NCBI RefSeq assembly: GCF_002157685.2
Contig: NZ_AP026738.1
Span: 2,294,001 to 2,358,000 of the forward strand
Length of the DNA stretch: 64,000 nt
From: Comamonas thiooxydans
GTDB taxonomy: Bacteria > Pseudomonadota > Gammaproteobacteria > Burkholderiales > Burkholderiaceae_C
Direction: 5' to 3'
Shown: positions 24,268 through 33,836 of the stretch, piece after piece
Position numbering within the stretch: the stretch's first letter is position 1
How the letters are laid out: every line of letters begins with the position of its first letter
Program-made: the position numbers and the translations under genes
Notes under the pieces: generated by a model
The model's input: only the letters and a program-made list of their open reading frames with translations
Databases searched by the model: none
Told to the model about the DNA's origin: nothing

Positions 24268-26495
24268 AGACCAGCGATACCGTAACCACCGTCTCTGACG
24301 CCGCACCCAAGCTCACGGAGCCTACGCCGCATCTGATTACCGCCACTTCCGAGGTTTTGCCCGATCAAGTCAATGCGCTGGCGCGTGCCCGCGCCTTTGC
24401 AGAACCGCTGATTGCCGGCGAAGTCATGGAGACCGGTGAAAACACCCTGACCCATGCCGACGCCGTTGCCGCCATCCTCAAGAAAATCGGCGGCTCGGAA
24501 ACCATGCAGGCGGCCATTTATCTGGTGCATGCCAGCGTGCACCTGAACAAGCCACAGGAAGTGATTGCCAAGGCGTTCGGCGATAATTTTGCGACCCTGG
24601 CGGTCGAAACCATCAAGCTCATTCGCGTGCAGCAGCAGGCGCGAGACGCCGAGCTGAGCAGCCAGCATGTCGATGGCGTGGCCACGCAGACCGAGAACGT
24701 GCGCAAGATGCTGCTGGGCTTTTCGCGCGACCTGCGCGTGGTGCTGCTGCGCCTGGCGTCGCGTCTGCAGACGCTTCGCTACTACGCGGCCGAGAAGAGT
24801 CCGGTTTCACCCAGCATTGCGCGAGAAGCTCTCTATGTCTTTGCGCCGCTGGCCAACCGTCTGGGCATCTGGCAGATCAAATGGGAGCTCGAAGATCTGG
24901 CGTTCCGATTTCTGGAGCCCGATACCTACCGCCAGATCGCGCGTCTGCTCGACGAAAAGCGGGTCGAGCGCGAAGCCTATATGGAGCAGATGCGTGCGCG
25001 GCTCGAAGCCGACTTGCGCGCCCACAGTATCAGCGCCTCGGTTCAGGGGCGACCCAAGCATATCTACAGCATCGTCAAGAAGATGCGCGGAAAGTCGCTG
25101 AGCTTTGACCAACTGTTCGATATTCGTGCCATGCGCGTCATCGTGCCTACGGTCAAGGACTGCTATGCAGCCCTGTCCTGGGTGCACGAGCAATTCACGC
25201 CGCTGGAAAAGGAGTTCGACGACTACATTGCCAAACCCAAGCCCAACGGTTATCAGTCTCTGCACACGGTGGTGCGCGATGAAACCGGCCGCACCATAGA
25301 GATCCAGATCCGCACCCAGGCCATGCACGACCATGCCGAGCATGGCGTGGCCGCGCACTGGGCTTACAAGGAAGCTGGTACCAAAGGCTATGCGGGCGTG
25401 TCTGCGTCCAGCGAATATGACGCCAAGATCGCCGTGCTGCGCCAGTTGCTGGCCTGGGGCAGTGACCTGACGGGCTCGGCCCAGCGTGGTCTGTTTGAAG
25501 ATCGCATCTATGTACTGACTCCCGATGCGGCCGTGATCGAGCTGCCGCAAGGGGCTACGCCGGTGGACTTCGCCTACTCGGTGCACACCAGCCTGGGCCA
25601 CCGCTGCCGTGGTGCGCGTGTGGACGGGGCCATGGTGCCGCTGAACACCGCTCTGGAAAGCGGCCAGACGGTAGAGATCAATACGGCCAAGGAAGACCGC
25701 CCCTCCCGAGACTGGCTCAATGCCGAGCTGGGTTATCTGGTCAGCAACCGGGCCAAGGCCAAGGTGCGCGCCTGGTTCAATGCCCAGGCTACGCACGAAA
25801 CCGTCTCGCGCGGGCGCGAGGCTGTTGAAAAGCTGCTGCAGCGCGAGGGCAAGACGGCGATCAAGCTTGAAGAGCTGGCTGCACAGCTGGGCTTCAAGTC
25901 TGCCGATGCACTGTTTGAAGTCGTGGGCAAGGACGAGTATTCACTGCGCAATATCGAAGTCGTGCTGCGTCCCAGTGAAGAAACGCCAGAGGAAGATGCG
26001 TTCACGCCGGTGCGCAAGGCGCGCGGCCATGATTCTTCGCGCGGCGGGGTGCTGGTGGTGGGCGTTGATTCGCTCATGACTCAACTGGCCAAATGCTGCA
26101 AGCCTGCTCCTCCGGACGAGATCGGCGGCTTTGTGACTCGTGGCAAGGGCGTGAGCGTGCACCGCTGCGATTGCTCCAATTTCCGCGAGATGATGGCCAA
26201 GAGCCCCGAGCGCGTCATCGAGGTCGACTGGGGTACTCCCAAGCACGTGGACAAGGGCGGACCGGTTTACCCTGTGGACGTTGCGGTGGAGGCGGCCGAC
26301 CGTCAAGGCTTGCTGCGCGATATCTCGGACGTGTTTGCGCGCGAGAAGACCAATGTCATCGGGGTGCAGACCCAGTCCGTCAAGGGGACGGCATGGATGA
26401 CGTTCACGGTGGAGGTGGCAGATTCGGGTCGCCTCAACAAGGTACTTGGCATCGTCGCCAGTGTGTCCGGCGTTCGCTCGGCCAGAAGGCGCTGA
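24264..26495 (+). CDS. relA: GTP pyrophosphokinase RelA (hydrolase-dead)
   Basis: 743 residues. It makes (p)ppGpp on starved ribosomes. The N-terminal HD domain has lost its metal site: where SpoT enzymes have a His-Asp pair followed by Glu-Asp, this protein reads YLVHASVHLN (86-95). The synthetase domain has KPNGYQSLHTVV and the acidic EFDD signature that marks RelA rather than bifunctional SpoT (RXKD). TGS (DRIYVLTPDAAVIELPQGAT, about 412-431), zinc-finger (CCKP...HRCDC) and C-terminal ACT domains follow. It overlaps the upstream hydrolase gene by 4 bp. Confidence 0.95.
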   Translation: MKTSDTVTTVSDAAPKLTEPTPHLITATSEVLPDQVNALARARAFAEPLIAGEVMETGENTLTHADAVAAILKKIGGSETMQAAIYLVHASVHLNKPQEVIAKAFGDNFATLAVETIKLIRVQQQARDAELSSQHVDGVATQTENVRKMLLGFSRDLRVVLLRLASRLQTLRYYAAEKSPVSPSIAREALYVFAPLANRLGIWQIKWELEDLAFRFLEPDTYRQIARLLDEKRVEREAYMEQMRARLEADLRAHSISASVQGRPKHIYSIVKKMRGKSLSFDQLFDIRAMRVIVPTVKDCYAALSWVHEQFTPLEKEFDDYIAKPKPNGYQSLHTVVRDETGRTIEIQIRTQAMHDHAEHGVAAHWAYKEAGTKGYAGVSASSEYDAKIAVLRQLLAWGSDLTGSAQRGLFEDRIYVLTPDAAVIELPQGATPVDFAYSVHTSLGHRCRGARVDGAMVPLNTALESGQTVEINTAKEDRPSRDWLNAELGYLVSNRAKAKVRAWFNAQATHETVSRGREAVEKLLQREGKTAIKLEELAAQLGFKSADALFEVVGKDEYSLRNIEVVLRPSEETPEEDAFTPVRKARGHDSSRGGVLVVGVDSLMTQLAKCCKPAPPDEIGGFVTRGKGVSVHRCDCSNFREMMAKSPERVIEVDWGTPKHVDKGGPVYPVDVAVEAADRQGLLRDISDVFAREKTNVIGVQTQSVKGTAWMTFTVEVADSGRLNKVLGIVASVSGVRSARRR

Positions 26496-26600
26496 CGTAA
26501 GTCCCGATTGCGCCTGACAGTGCTCGATGACAAGAAAATGTTAGCTCTCAAAAAATGAGTGAAAAACCCGTGCTACAATTGCTTCATCGAACAGAACAAC

Positions 26601-26677
26601 AGGCGCGTAGCTCAGCTGGTTAGAGCACCACCTTGACATGGTGGGGGTCGTTGGTTCGAGTCCAATCGCGCCTACCA
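26601..26677 (+). tRNA. tRNA-Val (GAC)
   Basis: The 77-nt cloverleaf includes an encoded CCA end: acceptor AGGCGCG/CGCGCCT, D-arm with AGCTGGTTAGAGC, anticodon stem CCACC/GGTGG with GAC at 26635-26637, and T-arm GGTTCGAGTCC. TACAAT preceded by TG at 26574-26579 is a probable -10. It stands at the edge of the IS-rich accessory segment. Confidence 0.97.
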
Positions 26678-26707
26678 AACTGCAAACGAAACCAGAGTTT
26701 GCAACAG

Positions 26708-26737
26708 AAAATGCCCGCTGAAAAGCGGGCATTTTTG
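26708..26737 (+). terminator. tRNA-Val terminator
   Basis: A 9-bp GC-rich core stem (12 bp with A/T pairs) has a GAAA tetraloop and is followed by TTTTTG, 31 bp after the tRNA. Confidence 0.9.
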
Positions 26738-27631
26738 TTTCCAGAGTAGGAAAAGAATTCTCAGACTTGGGTGCTCAAGTGCGTATTTCTCAGCACAAAA
26801 AGTGTCGCAATTCCCCACTAATTTGGATCTTCTCTTTCCACAGGTTCCCACAATTTTTCCATCTTGATCAGCGTTTAGCGATTCAAAGCGCTGAAAAGCT
26901 CAACTGTTTGGTGACTCGCAAAAGAGGCTGAGGTCTGCGCAGCCACTGCGCAGATCTCGTATCTGGAGCTACCTCCTAACTGGCGGTACCTGGCTGCAAG
27001 GGAGTCCTGGAGGGTCATCCTCGCATCTCCTGGGGCCTGCCTGCGGGTCACGCATGAGGTCATGCGCCTTGGCTACAGCTGGAATCAGCGCACTGGATTG
27101 ATGTCAGTTGCTGTTTGACTCGGAAGTTTTTTAAGCATGCCGTTCATGACCTTGAACAGTCGCCAGATCTGGGGCGTGATGTCGATCGATTGACCGGCAT
27201 CCATGCCGGACATGGCGCAGAAACAGCGCCGGCCCGTCAAGTCATCACGCAGCCGGGGGCAGCAAAACGTAGATCGGGTTTCTATCATCCATCGCCATCA
27301 GCGAGGAGTAACTAATGCCCGGTAGTGGAGCTGAGAAGTCGCACCCGAGCTTGGTTCGACTGATCAAAAACTCCTGCCCCTTGTGCGTGTGGATGATTTT
27401 CCAGCCACGAGCTGAATGCCGTTGCCTAATCGCATTCACAGCGAGGGGGAGAGAAACTGAACTCAAACAGCGGATCAGGACGGGCAGAGGCACTATTCAC
27501 ATACTGCCCGTACGCAATACTTTTGAGATTGTGCCGGCGCCCCTTACGTTGGCTCGTTGCTGCTGTCCCATGGCTACCCAAAACAACCTGTTCCTGGACA
27601 TCCGCATCTATTTCTAAACTCAAAACTTTTC

Positions 27632-27769
27632 CTATCGGTTGGTAGCGGCAAACCAAGATATGCTTTTATCCAGCCAGATAGTCAAGGAGCCCAGCGCTTT
27701 GAGCGCTTCGTGGTATTGCTTCCAGTTGGCGGTGCGGTAACGAGGCTTGTTCTGCGTGGGCAGATTCAT
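27632..27769 (-). pseudogene. IS5-family transposase N-terminal fragment
   Basis: 45 codons and a stop, starting MNLPTQNKPRYRTANWKQY and continuing with the Leu-rich GSLTIWLD, which is the conserved N terminus of IS5-family (IS903-like) transposases. The frame then stops; the remaining 250-300 residues are missing. Confidence 0.75.
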
Positions 27770-27795
27770 CGCTCGAGGCTACCTCACCTCAACCG

Positions 27796-28008
27796 CTGAT
27801 TTATGCAGTAGCGCCTGACATCGATTACACCAAGACCAACGCTAATCACACACAGACCAATGGCATCTGTGATGCTGTTCCACAAGACTATCTTGCACAA
27901 GTTCTAGCAGGTGGCATTCAGGCACAAATCTACAAATCCATTGACGAACTACAGGTAGATTTGGATAGCTGAATCGTTTATTACAACGGCCAGCACACAC
28001 ATCGGAGC
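27796..28008 (+). pseudogene. IS481-family transposase C-terminal fragment
   Basis: The frame reads DIDYTKTNANHTQTNGICDA and then IYKSIDELQVDLDS, followed by TGA (27970-27972) in place of the usual Trp, and IVYYNGQHTHRS. These are the last conserved blocks of IS481 integrase-core proteins (QTNGICERFH, LQxDLDxW, YNxxRTH). The Glu of the normal NGICERF is Asp-shifted and a stop interrupts it, so it is dead. Confidence 0.75.
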
Positions 28009-28314
28009 CTAGTCTGTCAAAACGTCCAGCAGCGAACGTTTCCAAGGTGGTTTCACTGCTCAAAAATGCTTTGCGTACTATGTCCGTCTCTGCCGTCAAG
28101 CCATCATAGAGATCAGCGCGCTGGAGCAATGAGTGAGCATTTTCGTCGGCTGAACGGATCTGGAGTTCCAGATCCAATCGCTGCAGGTTGATGTGATGCT
28201 CGCTCGCCTCTGCCCGTGCCAAGGTCGCCTGTTGGGGTGCCCGTACCGAGCAGTCCTGTGCGTAGGTTTGTGGGTCACTTTGAGATGGAAATCAACACAC
28301 ATCGCCTGCCAACG

Positions 28315-29307
28315 TTATTCTGCGCGAATACCCTGTCGCTTGACCACTTCGCCAAAGCGCTGGTGATCTTGCCGGATTTGGATGCGCAGCCGTTCTGGAG
28401 ACAGTACCTGCACCTCGGCCCCTAGAGCATGGATCTGGGAGGTGACCGCGGGCGTCTGCACGATGCGATTGATTTCCTGGTTCAGGCGCTGGACGATAGA
28501 CTGGGGGGTGCCTGCTGGCAGGTAGAACGCATGGCTGGTGCCTGCATCAAAGCCCTTGAGGCCTAGCTCATCCAGCGTTGGCGTTTGGGCAAACAGGCTG
28601 GAGCGCTTGAGGCTACCCACAGCAATCAGCTTGAGTTTTTTGTTCTGAATATGGCTGATGGCAATGCCTGGGTCGAAGAAGACGTCGATCTGTCCTGCGA
28701 GCACGTCCTGCAGCACATTGGCTGCCCCCCTGTAGGGCACATGAAGCAGGTTGATCTTGGCCTGCTCCTTGAGCATTTCACCGGCGATATGGGGAGCCGT
28801 TCCGTTTCCGGGCGAACCATAGCTTAGTTGACCGGGGTTGGCTCTCGCATAAGTAACCAGTTCATCGAAGCTGTTGAAGGGCGCATCTGCACGCGCAACC
28901 AAAAAAAGCTCTATGCGCGCCGCTGCGGCCACGGGGGACAAGTCCTTTTCCGTGTCGTAAGGAAGCTTGCGATAGACATGGGGATTGATGGAAATAGCAC
29001 TGCCCGAGGAGGCTAGCAGTGTATAGCCGTCGGCGGCGGACTTGGCTGCGGCATCGGCGCCCAGACTGCCGCCAGCGCCCGACCGATTGTCGATCACAAA
29101 AGGCTGGCCCAGGGCCTGTGCCAGGGGCACGGTAATCGCCCGAGCGACCACATCAGGCGAACTTCCCGGCGGGAAGTTGACAATCACACGTACAGGCTTT
29201 TGCGGCCAAGTGCCGACGTTGGATGCCATGGTTGGCGAGGTCAGTGCGACCATTGCAGCAATTGCTGCGAGAATCGGGTAGCGTGTGAGTTTGAGGTGGA
29301 TGGGCAT
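28315..29307 (-). CDS. Bug (TctC-type) solute-binding protein of the pob-lig cluster
   Basis: 330 residues. A signal peptide ends near PTMAS. The ligand-loop NFPPGSSPDVVARAI and the second block VIDNRSGAGGSLGADAAA are standard for Bug proteins. It is the last gene behind pobA-ligA-ligB on the same strand (189 bp after ligB), so its ligand may be an aromatic acid such as 4-hydroxybenzoate or protocatechuate; that is inference from context. No membrane subunits are nearby. Confidence 0.9.
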   Translation of the reverse strand: MPIHLKLTRYPILAAIAAMVALTSPTMASNVGTWPQKPVRVIVNFPPGSSPDVVARAITVPLAQALGQPFVIDNRSGAGGSLGADAAAKSAADGYTLLASSGSAISINPHVYRKLPYDTEKDLSPVAAAARIELFLVARADAPFNSFDELVTYARANPGQLSYGSPGNGTAPHIAGEMLKEQAKINLLHVPYRGAANVLQDVLAGQIDVFFDPGIAISHIQNKKLKLIAVGSLKRSSLFAQTPTLDELGLKGFDAGTSHAFYLPAGTPQSIVQRLNQEINRIVQTPAVTSQIHALGAEVQVLSPERLRIQIRQDHQRFGEVVKRQGIRAE

Positions 29308-29496
29308 GGTTTGTCTCCTTGTTGTTTGAAATTCAGTGATCTCAGCGGTGCTTGGAGTTGCATGCGTAGGTCCACGTTGCTAAGGGGGAAGCCTACTCAG
29401 TACCCAAGTGCAATAAAACTAGCTCTCCACTGAGGGACAGCGAGCAGGCTGTCCCCCTGTTTTCAAAGGGAAAGCGCTGCAGACAGCTCAAGGGAG

Positions 29497-30336
29497 TCAT
29501 TCGTTTTCCAGCACCACCAGTCCGTAGGCAGTGTTCGAGACAGGCACATGGTAGAAGCGGTGCAAAGTGTTGACCCGGTCGTTGAGGCAGCCGCGCATAA
29601 CCAGCCACATGATGGCTTCTACCCCTTCCGAGCCCGTCTCGCGCAGCATCTCGGCAACGCCGATTTCCGCGATCCACTCGGGCTTGTGTATCAAGAGGTC
29701 CAACCAGTGCTGGTCATAGGTCGCGTTGATCAGGCCGGCACGCTCCCCCTGCAACTGGTGCGATAGCCCGCCCGTGCCAATGACGGCGACCTTGAGACCG
29801 CTGGCATGGCTTTCTATGGCGGCGCGCAAGGCCTTGCCCAGCGCATGGCAGCGCGCAGCTGTGGGCAGCGGGTGCTGTATCACGTTCACGCACAGTGGAA
29901 TCACCTTGCAGGGCCATACCGAAGGCTGGTCGTAGAGAATCGACAAGGGCACGGTCAGACCGTGGTCTACGCTCATCTCGCTGACCAGGGTGAGGTCGAA
30001 GTTCTGGGTGATCAGGGAGTCGGCGATATGCCAGGCCAGCTCTGGAGCGCCCTGGACCTCGGGTACGGGCCTGGGGCCATAGCCTTCGTCATGTGGGGCG
30101 AACTTCTCACCCACGCCCAGCGCAAAGGTCGGCGTCAGCCTCAGGTCGAAGCAGGATGCATGGTCGTTGTAGACAATGATGCAGACATCGGGCCGGGTCT
30201 TCGCTATCCAATCGCGCGCGGCCAGCATGCCCGCAAACACGGGCTGCCAGTAGGGCTCGTGGCATTTGTCATGGTCAATGGCCGCGCCAATGGCTGGCAC
30301 ATGCGATGTGCCAACGCCTCCAATGATCTCAGCCAT
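29497..30336 (-). CDS. ligB: protocatechuate 4,5-dioxygenase beta subunit (LigB/PmdB type)
   Basis: 279 residues. The catalytic subunit of a type II extradiol ring-cleavage dioxygenase, which opens protocatechuate to 4-carboxy-2-hydroxymuconate 6-semialdehyde using Fe(II) and O2. The iron ligands expected from LigB are present: His12 (GTSHVPAIG), His59 (NDHAS) and Glu240; the catalytic base His193 sits in GGLSHQLQG. It overlaps the ligA stop by 8 bp with AAGGAGG before the ATG. Gallate or another catechol carboxylate could also be the substrate. Confidence 0.92.
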   Translation of the reverse strand: MAEIIGGVGTSHVPAIGAAIDHDKCHEPYWQPVFAGMLAARDWIAKTRPDVCIIVYNDHASCFDLRLTPTFALGVGEKFAPHDEGYGPRPVPEVQGAPELAWHIADSLITQNFDLTLVSEMSVDHGLTVPLSILYDQPSVWPCKVIPLCVNVIQHPLPTAARCHALGKALRAAIESHASGLKVAVIGTGGLSHQLQGERAGLINATYDQHWLDLLIHKPEWIAEIGVAEMLRETGSEGVEAIMWLVMRGCLNDRVNTLHRFYHVPVSNTAYGLVVLENE

Positions 30337-30745
30337 GGTAAGCCTCCTTGCGGCTGCGCCAGCCTTCTATGGGCCGGCCGCCGCTGAGCATCATCTGGCG
30401 GAATTCGTCCACGCTCATGCCCGTGCCGGACATGGCTGCTCCCGCGTGCTGCATGCTCCAGCCATCGAAGATGGCCAGCTTGAATAGGTAGTAAATGTTG
30501 CCGCCCAGGCTCAGCATGGCCAGCCAGTCGCGTGAGCTCACGGCGGCCAGCTGTTCATCGGACAGGGCATGGCCTGCAAGATATTGCTCGGGATCCTGGC
30601 GAAAACGCTCGCGGTTGTGTTTGTCGTCCAGGGACTTGCAAAACAGGTTAAGCCTCAGACCCAGGCGGTGCTGGGTACCGTCGAAAACATAGGTGCCGGG
30701 GATGTCGGCCAGGGCGGCTTTTGTCTCCATAAGTTGCTCCTTCAT
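30329..30745 (-). CDS. ligA: protocatechuate 4,5-dioxygenase alpha subunit (LigA/PmdA type)
   Basis: 138 residues, matching LigA (139) in size and in the blocks DIPGTYVFDG, NRERFRQDPEQYL, LGGNIYYLFKLAIFDGWS and MSVDEFRQMMLSGGRP. The small helical subunit closes over the LigB active site. The ATG at 30745 overlaps the pobA stop and has AAAGGAG upstream; an ATG at 30730 also has AAGGAG, so the true start could be five codons later. Confidence 0.92.
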   Translation of the reverse strand: MKEQLMETKAALADIPGTYVFDGTQHRLGLRLNLFCKSLDDKHNRERFRQDPEQYLAGHALSDEQLAAVSSRDWLAMLSLGGNIYYLFKLAIFDGWSMQHAGAAMSGTGMSVDEFRQMMLSGGRPIEGWRSRKEAYHG

Positions 30746-31959
30746 GAGCTTTCTCCTTTCGCTTTAGTTGCAGCTACGCCTGCGACTTCCTCGAACGGCA
30801 GGCCTGCGTATTGCTCGGCCAAGGCCAACTGGGCCGAGGGGTTGGCGCGCAGGTATTCGAGCTCGTACTCCTGGGCGCGCTGGTCGAAGGCCGAGCTGTC
30901 CGGAAAGCGGTGCAGCAGATTGGTCAGATACCAGGAGGTGCGCACCGAGGTCCAGACGCGGCGCAGCGCCATGTCGCTGTAGCCGTCTATGAGTTCGGCC
31001 GAGCCCGTGGCATAGAAACTGGCCAGGGCCCTGGACAGGTAAAACACATCGGAGACGGCGAGGTTCAGCCCCTTGGCGCCCGTGGGCGGCACGATGTGGG
31101 CCGCATCGCCGGCCAGGAACAGGCGGCCATGGCGCATGGGTTCAGCCACGTAGCTGCGCAGGGGGGCAATCGATTTTTCGATGGACGGGCCGGTGACGAT
31201 GCGCTCAGCCATCTCCTTGGGATAGCGGGCCTTTAGTTCTTCCCAAAAGCGCTCGTCCGACCAGTCATCCAGGCGTGTGTCCAGGGGCACTTGTATGTAG
31301 TAGCGGCTCAGCATGGGGTTGCGCATGGAGGCCAGCGCAAAGCCACGCGGGTGATTTGCGTAGACGATGTCGTCCAGCGGCGGCGTCTCAGACAGGATGC
31401 CCAGCCATCCAAACGGATAGACCTTCTCGAACTCGCGCAGCACATCGGCGGGAATGGTCTTGCGCGAGACGCCGTGAAAGCCGTCACAGCCCGCGATGAA
31501 CTCGCAGTCCAGACGTTGTGCGCGGCCTTTATGCTCGAAGGTGACGAAAGGCGCCTGGTCGTCCACATCGTGCAAGCTTACGTTCATGGCCTCATGCAGT
31601 ATGCGCGCCGAGCGCGCATCGCTGGCCGCATGCAAGTCCTCCTGAATCTGGGTCTGGCCGTAGGCCATGAAGCGCTTGCCCAGGTGCTTGTGCACATCGA
31701 TGAAGAAGCTCTCCTGGCCGGCCCAGGCGATCTTCATGCCGTCGTGCAAATGGCCTTCCTTGTCCATGCGCTCGCCCAGACCGCAACTGCGCAGCAGATC
31801 GACCGTTCCCTGCTCGAGCACGCCTGCGCGTATGCGTGCCTCAACCTGGGCGCGACTGCGGTGCTCCAGCACCACGCTGTCCACGCCGGCCTGGTACAGC
31901 AAATGGGATAAAAGTAATCCGGCGGGCCCGCCTCCAATGATTGCAACCTGTGTTTTCAC
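30742..31959 (-). CDS. pobA: 4-hydroxybenzoate 3-monooxygenase
   Basis: 405 residues, the size of PobA. A class A flavoprotein that turns 4-hydroxybenzoate into protocatechuate with NADPH and O2. The FAD motif GGGPAGLLLS (near residue 9), the central VSRKTIPADVLREFEKVYPF block and the C-terminal AGDAAHIVPPTGAKGLNLA motif are present. It heads the pobA-ligA-ligB run, so product passes straight to ring cleavage. It is divergent from a LysR-type gene. 3-Hydroxybenzoate 4-hydroxylases (MobA) are much longer, which argues against that alternative. Confidence 0.93.
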   Translation of the reverse strand: MKTQVAIIGGGPAGLLLSHLLYQAGVDSVVLEHRSRAQVEARIRAGVLEQGTVDLLRSCGLGERMDKEGHLHDGMKIAWAGQESFFIDVHKHLGKRFMAYGQTQIQEDLHAASDARSARILHEAMNVSLHDVDDQAPFVTFEHKGRAQRLDCEFIAGCDGFHGVSRKTIPADVLREFEKVYPFGWLGILSETPPLDDIVYANHPRGFALASMRNPMLSRYYIQVPLDTRLDDWSDERFWEELKARYPKEMAERIVTGPSIEKSIAPLRSYVAEPMRHGRLFLAGDAAHIVPPTGAKGLNLAVSDVFYLSRALASFYATGSAELIDGYSDMALRRVWTSVRTSWYLTNLLHRFPDSSAFDQRAQEYELEYLRANPSAQLALAEQYAGLPFEEVAGVAATKAKGESS

Positions 31960-32035
31960 TTTGAAACTTCTAAATTAAATGAGATGGCGAAAAGTGTGTT
32001 TGCGTAGTCGATGGTAGGGACAAGCGCTGCGCTGG

Positions 32036-32055
32036 ATAAGCTAGGAGAGGCTTAT
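32036..32055. promoter_or_regulatory. candidate LysR operator between pobA and its regulator
   Basis: A palindrome ATAAGC-N8-GCTTAT contains a T-N11-A arrangement (32042 to 32054), 31 bp before the regulator ATG and 76 bp upstream of pobA. The position suits autoregulation and pobA control; binding is inferred. Confidence 0.45.
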
Positions 32056-32085
32056 AGTGATCAGGTTTTCTTATCGGTAAAGGCC

Positions 32086-33015
32086 ATGACGCTGCAACAG
32101 TTGAGAGTTTTTCTGGCCGTGGTGGAGTGCGGCGGCTTCAGGGCGGCTTCGCGCCAGTTGGATATTTCACAGGCCGGGATCACGACCAGCCTCAAGGCGC
32201 TGGAAGCCACGCTGGGCGTGCAACTGCTGCGCCGCTCGGTGCAGGGCGTTGCGCTGACGGCCGAGGGCGAGAGGCTGCTGCCGCGCGCCAAGCTCATTAC
32301 GCGCGAGGCCTACAAGGCCGAGGAGGATGCGCGCCAGGCCCTCACTTCCGAGGGCGGCAGCCTGGCCATTGGCCTGGGGCCCACGCCTACGGCGGTTTTG
32401 CTGCACCTGGTGGTTCCCGAGTTCCACCGACGCTTTCCCTCAGTGCAGCTGCGCTTGTTCAGCGGCTTTTATGAGCAGTTGCTGCCCGAACTACAGCAGT
32501 CGCGCATCCAACTGGCGGTCACCGCCGTGCCCGATGCGGGAGTGGCCGCGGGCTTTGAAGTGCGCAAGCTGTTTCGCAGCGCCCTGGTGGTGATAGCCAG
32601 GCGCGGTCACCCCCTAGCCGGGGCGTGCCGTCTCAAAGCCTTGCAAGGCCAGGAATGGGTGCTGCTGGGCCCGCCCGGCGGCCCCGGGGGCACAGTGCTG
32701 CGCTTTCATGCCGAGCAAGGCCTGCCCATGCCGCGGGTGGCCGCCACCTGCGAGTCTTTCTCCCACCTCACGCCCCTGCTCCGAGGGACGGACTGGCTGG
32801 CCATGGTGCCCGTGGTCATGATGGACAACAATTTGCTGGGCAACGATGTCGTGGCCCTGCCCATAGAGGAGTCGTCGCCGACCTTCGACAACTGCCTGAT
32901 CTACCGCAGCGACAGCCCGCTAAGCGCCAGCGCGGATACTTTCGCCGGCATGTGCCAGTCATTTTCCCGGGTGTTGGCACGCGGGGCCAGCGATGCGGTG
33001 ATAGGGATAACCTAG
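32086..33015 (+). CDS. LysR-family regulator of the pob-lig cluster
   Basis: 309 residues. An N-terminal winged helix (MTLQQLRVFLAVVECGGFRA; ASRQLDISQAGITTSLKALE) and the periplasmic-binding-like effector domain are typical of LysR. It is divergent from pobA with a 126-bp shared control region, so 4-hydroxybenzoate or protocatechuate is a likely effector. PobR of Acinetobacter is IclR-type, so control here is of a different family. The ATG at 32086 begins at the conserved helix; 25 upstream codons have no family match. Confidence 0.9.
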   Translation: MTLQQLRVFLAVVECGGFRAASRQLDISQAGITTSLKALEATLGVQLLRRSVQGVALTAEGERLLPRAKLITREAYKAEEDARQALTSEGGSLAIGLGPTPTAVLLHLVVPEFHRRFPSVQLRLFSGFYEQLLPELQQSRIQLAVTAVPDAGVAAGFEVRKLFRSALVVIARRGHPLAGACRLKALQGQEWVLLGPPGGPGGTVLRFHAEQGLPMPRVAATCESFSHLTPLLRGTDWLAMVPVVMMDNNLLGNDVVALPIEESSPTFDNCLIYRSDSPLSASADTFAGMCQSFSRVLARGASDAVIGIT

Positions 33016-33133
33016 CTACATGTATGGGCCTCGGCCATTTGGCCGCATGGGCTGCGGCTAGGTTGTCCCAATTGCCGCACGTTGCTGCATCGGGGGCAAG
33101 GACGGTAATTCCCCCATTGCCCTGAGAAATAAG

Positions 33134-33571
33134 CTATGTGGCCATGGCGAGCCGCTGTTTTGGGGTAGTGCCGGCAAAGGCCATGTTCGGGCGTTCGTGG
33201 TTACAGTGCCACATCCATTACGTGGCGAACTCCAGAACATCTTCGAGATCGCTCCAATACTAATGTGACAGCAGCTCAAAGCGGACCGTTCTGTTGAAGC
33301 GTTACACATAGGCATTCTGCTGGGGCTTGCCTGGCTGAATGTGCTCAATGCGAATTTCTTGGAAACCGGCCTAGTGCAGCAGCGTGGTGCGGATGTATTC
33401 CAGCCCGCTGTCACAACGGATCGCCTGTGGCTTTCCACGCCTGGCCATGATCTGCGTCAGCACTCGGATCACACGATGCGTCGGCAGCGAGAAGTCCACA
33501 TCAATGCCCGGAGCCTCGCGATTGAAGTCATCGATCATGTTGAGTATCCAAGTAGTCAGGCCGTACAACAA
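33134..33571 (-). pseudogene. IS3-family (IS407-like) transposase remnant
   Basis: One continuous reading frame with four internal stops and no frameshift: MIDDFNREAPGIDVDFSLP, RGKPQAIRCDSGLEYI, HIQPGKPQQNAYV, a stop, then RFNRTVRFELL and CNHERPNMAFAGTTPKQRL. These are the DDE-core blocks of IS3-family OrfB. One stop replaces the Glu of the usual YVERFNR, the third catalytic acid. OrfA and the first half of OrfB are missing. The 265 bp from 33572 to 33836 show nothing recognisable. Confidence 0.85.
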
Positions 33572-33836
33572 GGACCGCAGTCACTCTGATAACTGTGGGC
33601 TTTGTTTTTTCGAAGGGAATGGCGTGTCTGGTGCGTAGAGCTGATGCAGGGCTGCCGTGATCGAAGGACGGGAATCGCTGGCGGATTCAACCGGTCAATG
33701 CGACACATGCGCTGAATATCTCCGCAAGAGTACGGAAGCCAAGCGTGCCATCAGCCTGATGTGCAGATTGCTGCGAGGTTCTATGCGTGACTGCACGATC
33801 CGGACTGCCTAACTGGCCACAGTCCAGACACACTTG

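Larger units (their letters stand above)
26738..28314. other. gene-poor segment with transposase debris
   Basis: Nearly 1.6 kb without an intact gene. It holds an IS5-type N-terminal fragment (27632-27769) and an IS481-type C-terminal fragment (27796-28008). Around 27085-27493 two minus-strand frames, offset by one base near 27255, could be a frameshifted remnant of a small unknown protein (SGMDAGQSIDITPQIWRLF in the downstream part). GC is lower than in flanking core genes. Confidence 0.6.

Noticed and set aside
27842..28222. 126-codon minus-strand frame
   Set aside because: Its 3' half is antisense to the IS481 fragment, and its N-terminal half matches no family I know.
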